From the NCBI GenBank assembly GCA_035531075.1, contig DATKTO010000014.1, positions 1 to 64,000 of the forward strand: 64,000 nt of DNA, written 5' to 3'. Both the position numbers and the translations under genes were made by a program. The stretch's first letter is position 1; each line of letters opens with the position of its first letter. This DNA comes from 39-52-133 sp035531075. Lineage in GTDB: Bacteria > Pseudomonadota > Gammaproteobacteria > Burkholderiales > Gallionellaceae. The notes under the pieces were generated by a model. The model was not told the DNA's origin, ran no database searches, and saw nothing but the letters and a program-made list of their open reading frames with translations. Of the stretch, positions 63,402 through 64,000 are shown piece after piece.

Positions 63402-64000
63402 AGCTGGAAAAACTAATCCTGGTGAACTGGGGCGCCTTGCGCTCTGACGAATATCCCATGGGTAATATGACCCTGCTGACCGGCTCAACCGGCTCCGGCA
63501 AATCGACCATGCTTGACGCATTGCAGACCGTGATGACCGCGGCTTATCAGAACATTTTCAACTACAACCCCGGGCAGGATGAAGTCAGCCAGAATTCTCG
63601 CAGCAGCAAATCCAAACGTACCCTGTGGTCCTATATCACCGGGGCGGAAGACAACCTGTTTGCCCGTCCCGATGGTGCGCACGGCTATATCGCGGCGGTG
63701 TTCAAGCCCAGCGAAGGCGAGGAGGATGGAGAAGAATTCACCGCTTTGATCGCCGCTGCCGCTCGCGTCGATGGATCTGGTGGCCGCAGGCAAGCGGTCC
63801 CCGAGCGCTTGGTGTTGCTCATCATTGATGGCGTCAGCCTGCATCTGGACGACTTGATGCAGCGCACCGTCGATGACAATCTTGAAGTGATTGCTGTTGA
63901 GAAGATTGAAAGCCATCTCAAGGCAAAATACCGCAACGTAACCAGCTTCCGTGATGCCAAACGCGAGTATCTGTGCCAACTGTATGGCCGCTTCCGTGGG
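63398..64000 (+). CDS. jetC: Wadjet anti-plasmid system protein JetC (SMC-like), N-terminal part
   Basis: 201 codons from the GTG at 63398 to the window edge. It begins with L-E-K-L-I-L-V-N-W-G-A-L, then Walker A G-S-T-G-S-G-K-S-T, typical of MukB/SbcC-like SMC ATPases. In Wadjet, JetABC extrudes plasmid DNA and JetD, expected beyond the edge, cuts it. The rest of jetC and jetD are outside the window. Confidence 0.9.
   Translation, partial: MKLEKLILVNWGALRSDEYPMGNMTLLTGSTGSGKSTMLDALQTVMTAAYQNIFNYNPGQDEVSQNSRSSKSKRTLWSYITGAEDNLFARPDGAHGYIAAVFKPSEGEEDGEEFTALIAAAARVDGSGGRRQAVPERLVLLIIDGVSLHLDDLMQRTVDDNLEVIAVEKIESHLKAKYRNVTSFRDAKREYLCQLYGRFRG

Overview
The window looks like chromosomal DNA of a betaproteobacterium, probably in or near Nitrosomonadales/Gallionellaceae. 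This rests on gene order (yceD-rpmF-plsX-fabHDG-acpP-fabF-pabC-mltG-tmk-holB-tatD; gloB-methyltransferase-rnhA-dnaQ; ybbA/ybbP divergent from tesA), on protein character and on moderate GC. The genus is inference; no 16S rRNA gene is present.

Layout. (1) 1-11559: a one-strand run of 13 envelope and signalling genes. It holds a formylglycine-enzyme-type domain (cut by the left edge), a DUF1573/di-haem cytochrome fusion, three LPP20-like proteins, a TlpA-type thioredoxin, a small exported protein and a 12-repeat protein related to it, a beta-barrel candidate, a 54-residue lipoprotein, a FecR-domain protein, a transglutaminase-like protein and a Ser/Thr kinase fused to a cyclic-nucleotide-binding domain. 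I do not recognise this set as a described system, and it is my main candidate for something new. (2) 11676-25653: dsbB, dbpA, a DUF6781/UbiB-kinase pair, a marR-emrA-emrB efflux operon, a YceI-like lipoprotein, a small lipoprotein, the ybbA/ybbP-type ABC system, tesA and a rhodanese. (3) 25654-29656: a looser accessory stretch with an Ala/Thr-rich repeat protein between two copies of a 25-base direct repeat, a DUF2934 protein, an outer-membrane barrel and a serine-hydrolase remnant.

(4) 29657-38908 (minus strand): a tightly overlapping operon with all four enzymatic steps expected for polyprenyl-phosphoryl-D-arabinofuranose (UbiA-type phosphoribosyltransferase, HAD phosphatase, DprE1, DprE2), plus a GT39-type glycosyltransferase, SppA, a GT9 glycosyltransferase and two flippase-like membrane proteins. 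This pathway is best known from mycobacteria. (5) 39243-44895: a ClpP-like protein, two phosphoribosyltransferases, the three-gene AmmeMemoRadiSam set, a dienelactone-hydrolase-like protein and a small protein. (6) 44973-46694: a broken membrane-protein start, a rhodanese/metallo-beta-lactamase fusion and tRNA-Ser(GGA).

(7) 46747-61236: housekeeping genes: gloB, a methyltransferase, rnhA, dnaQ, a flavoprotein, and the fatty-acid and cell-wall/replication cluster from yceD to tatD. (8) 61251-64000: jetA, jetB and the start of jetC of a Wadjet anti-plasmid system, 14 bases after tatD and cut by the right edge.
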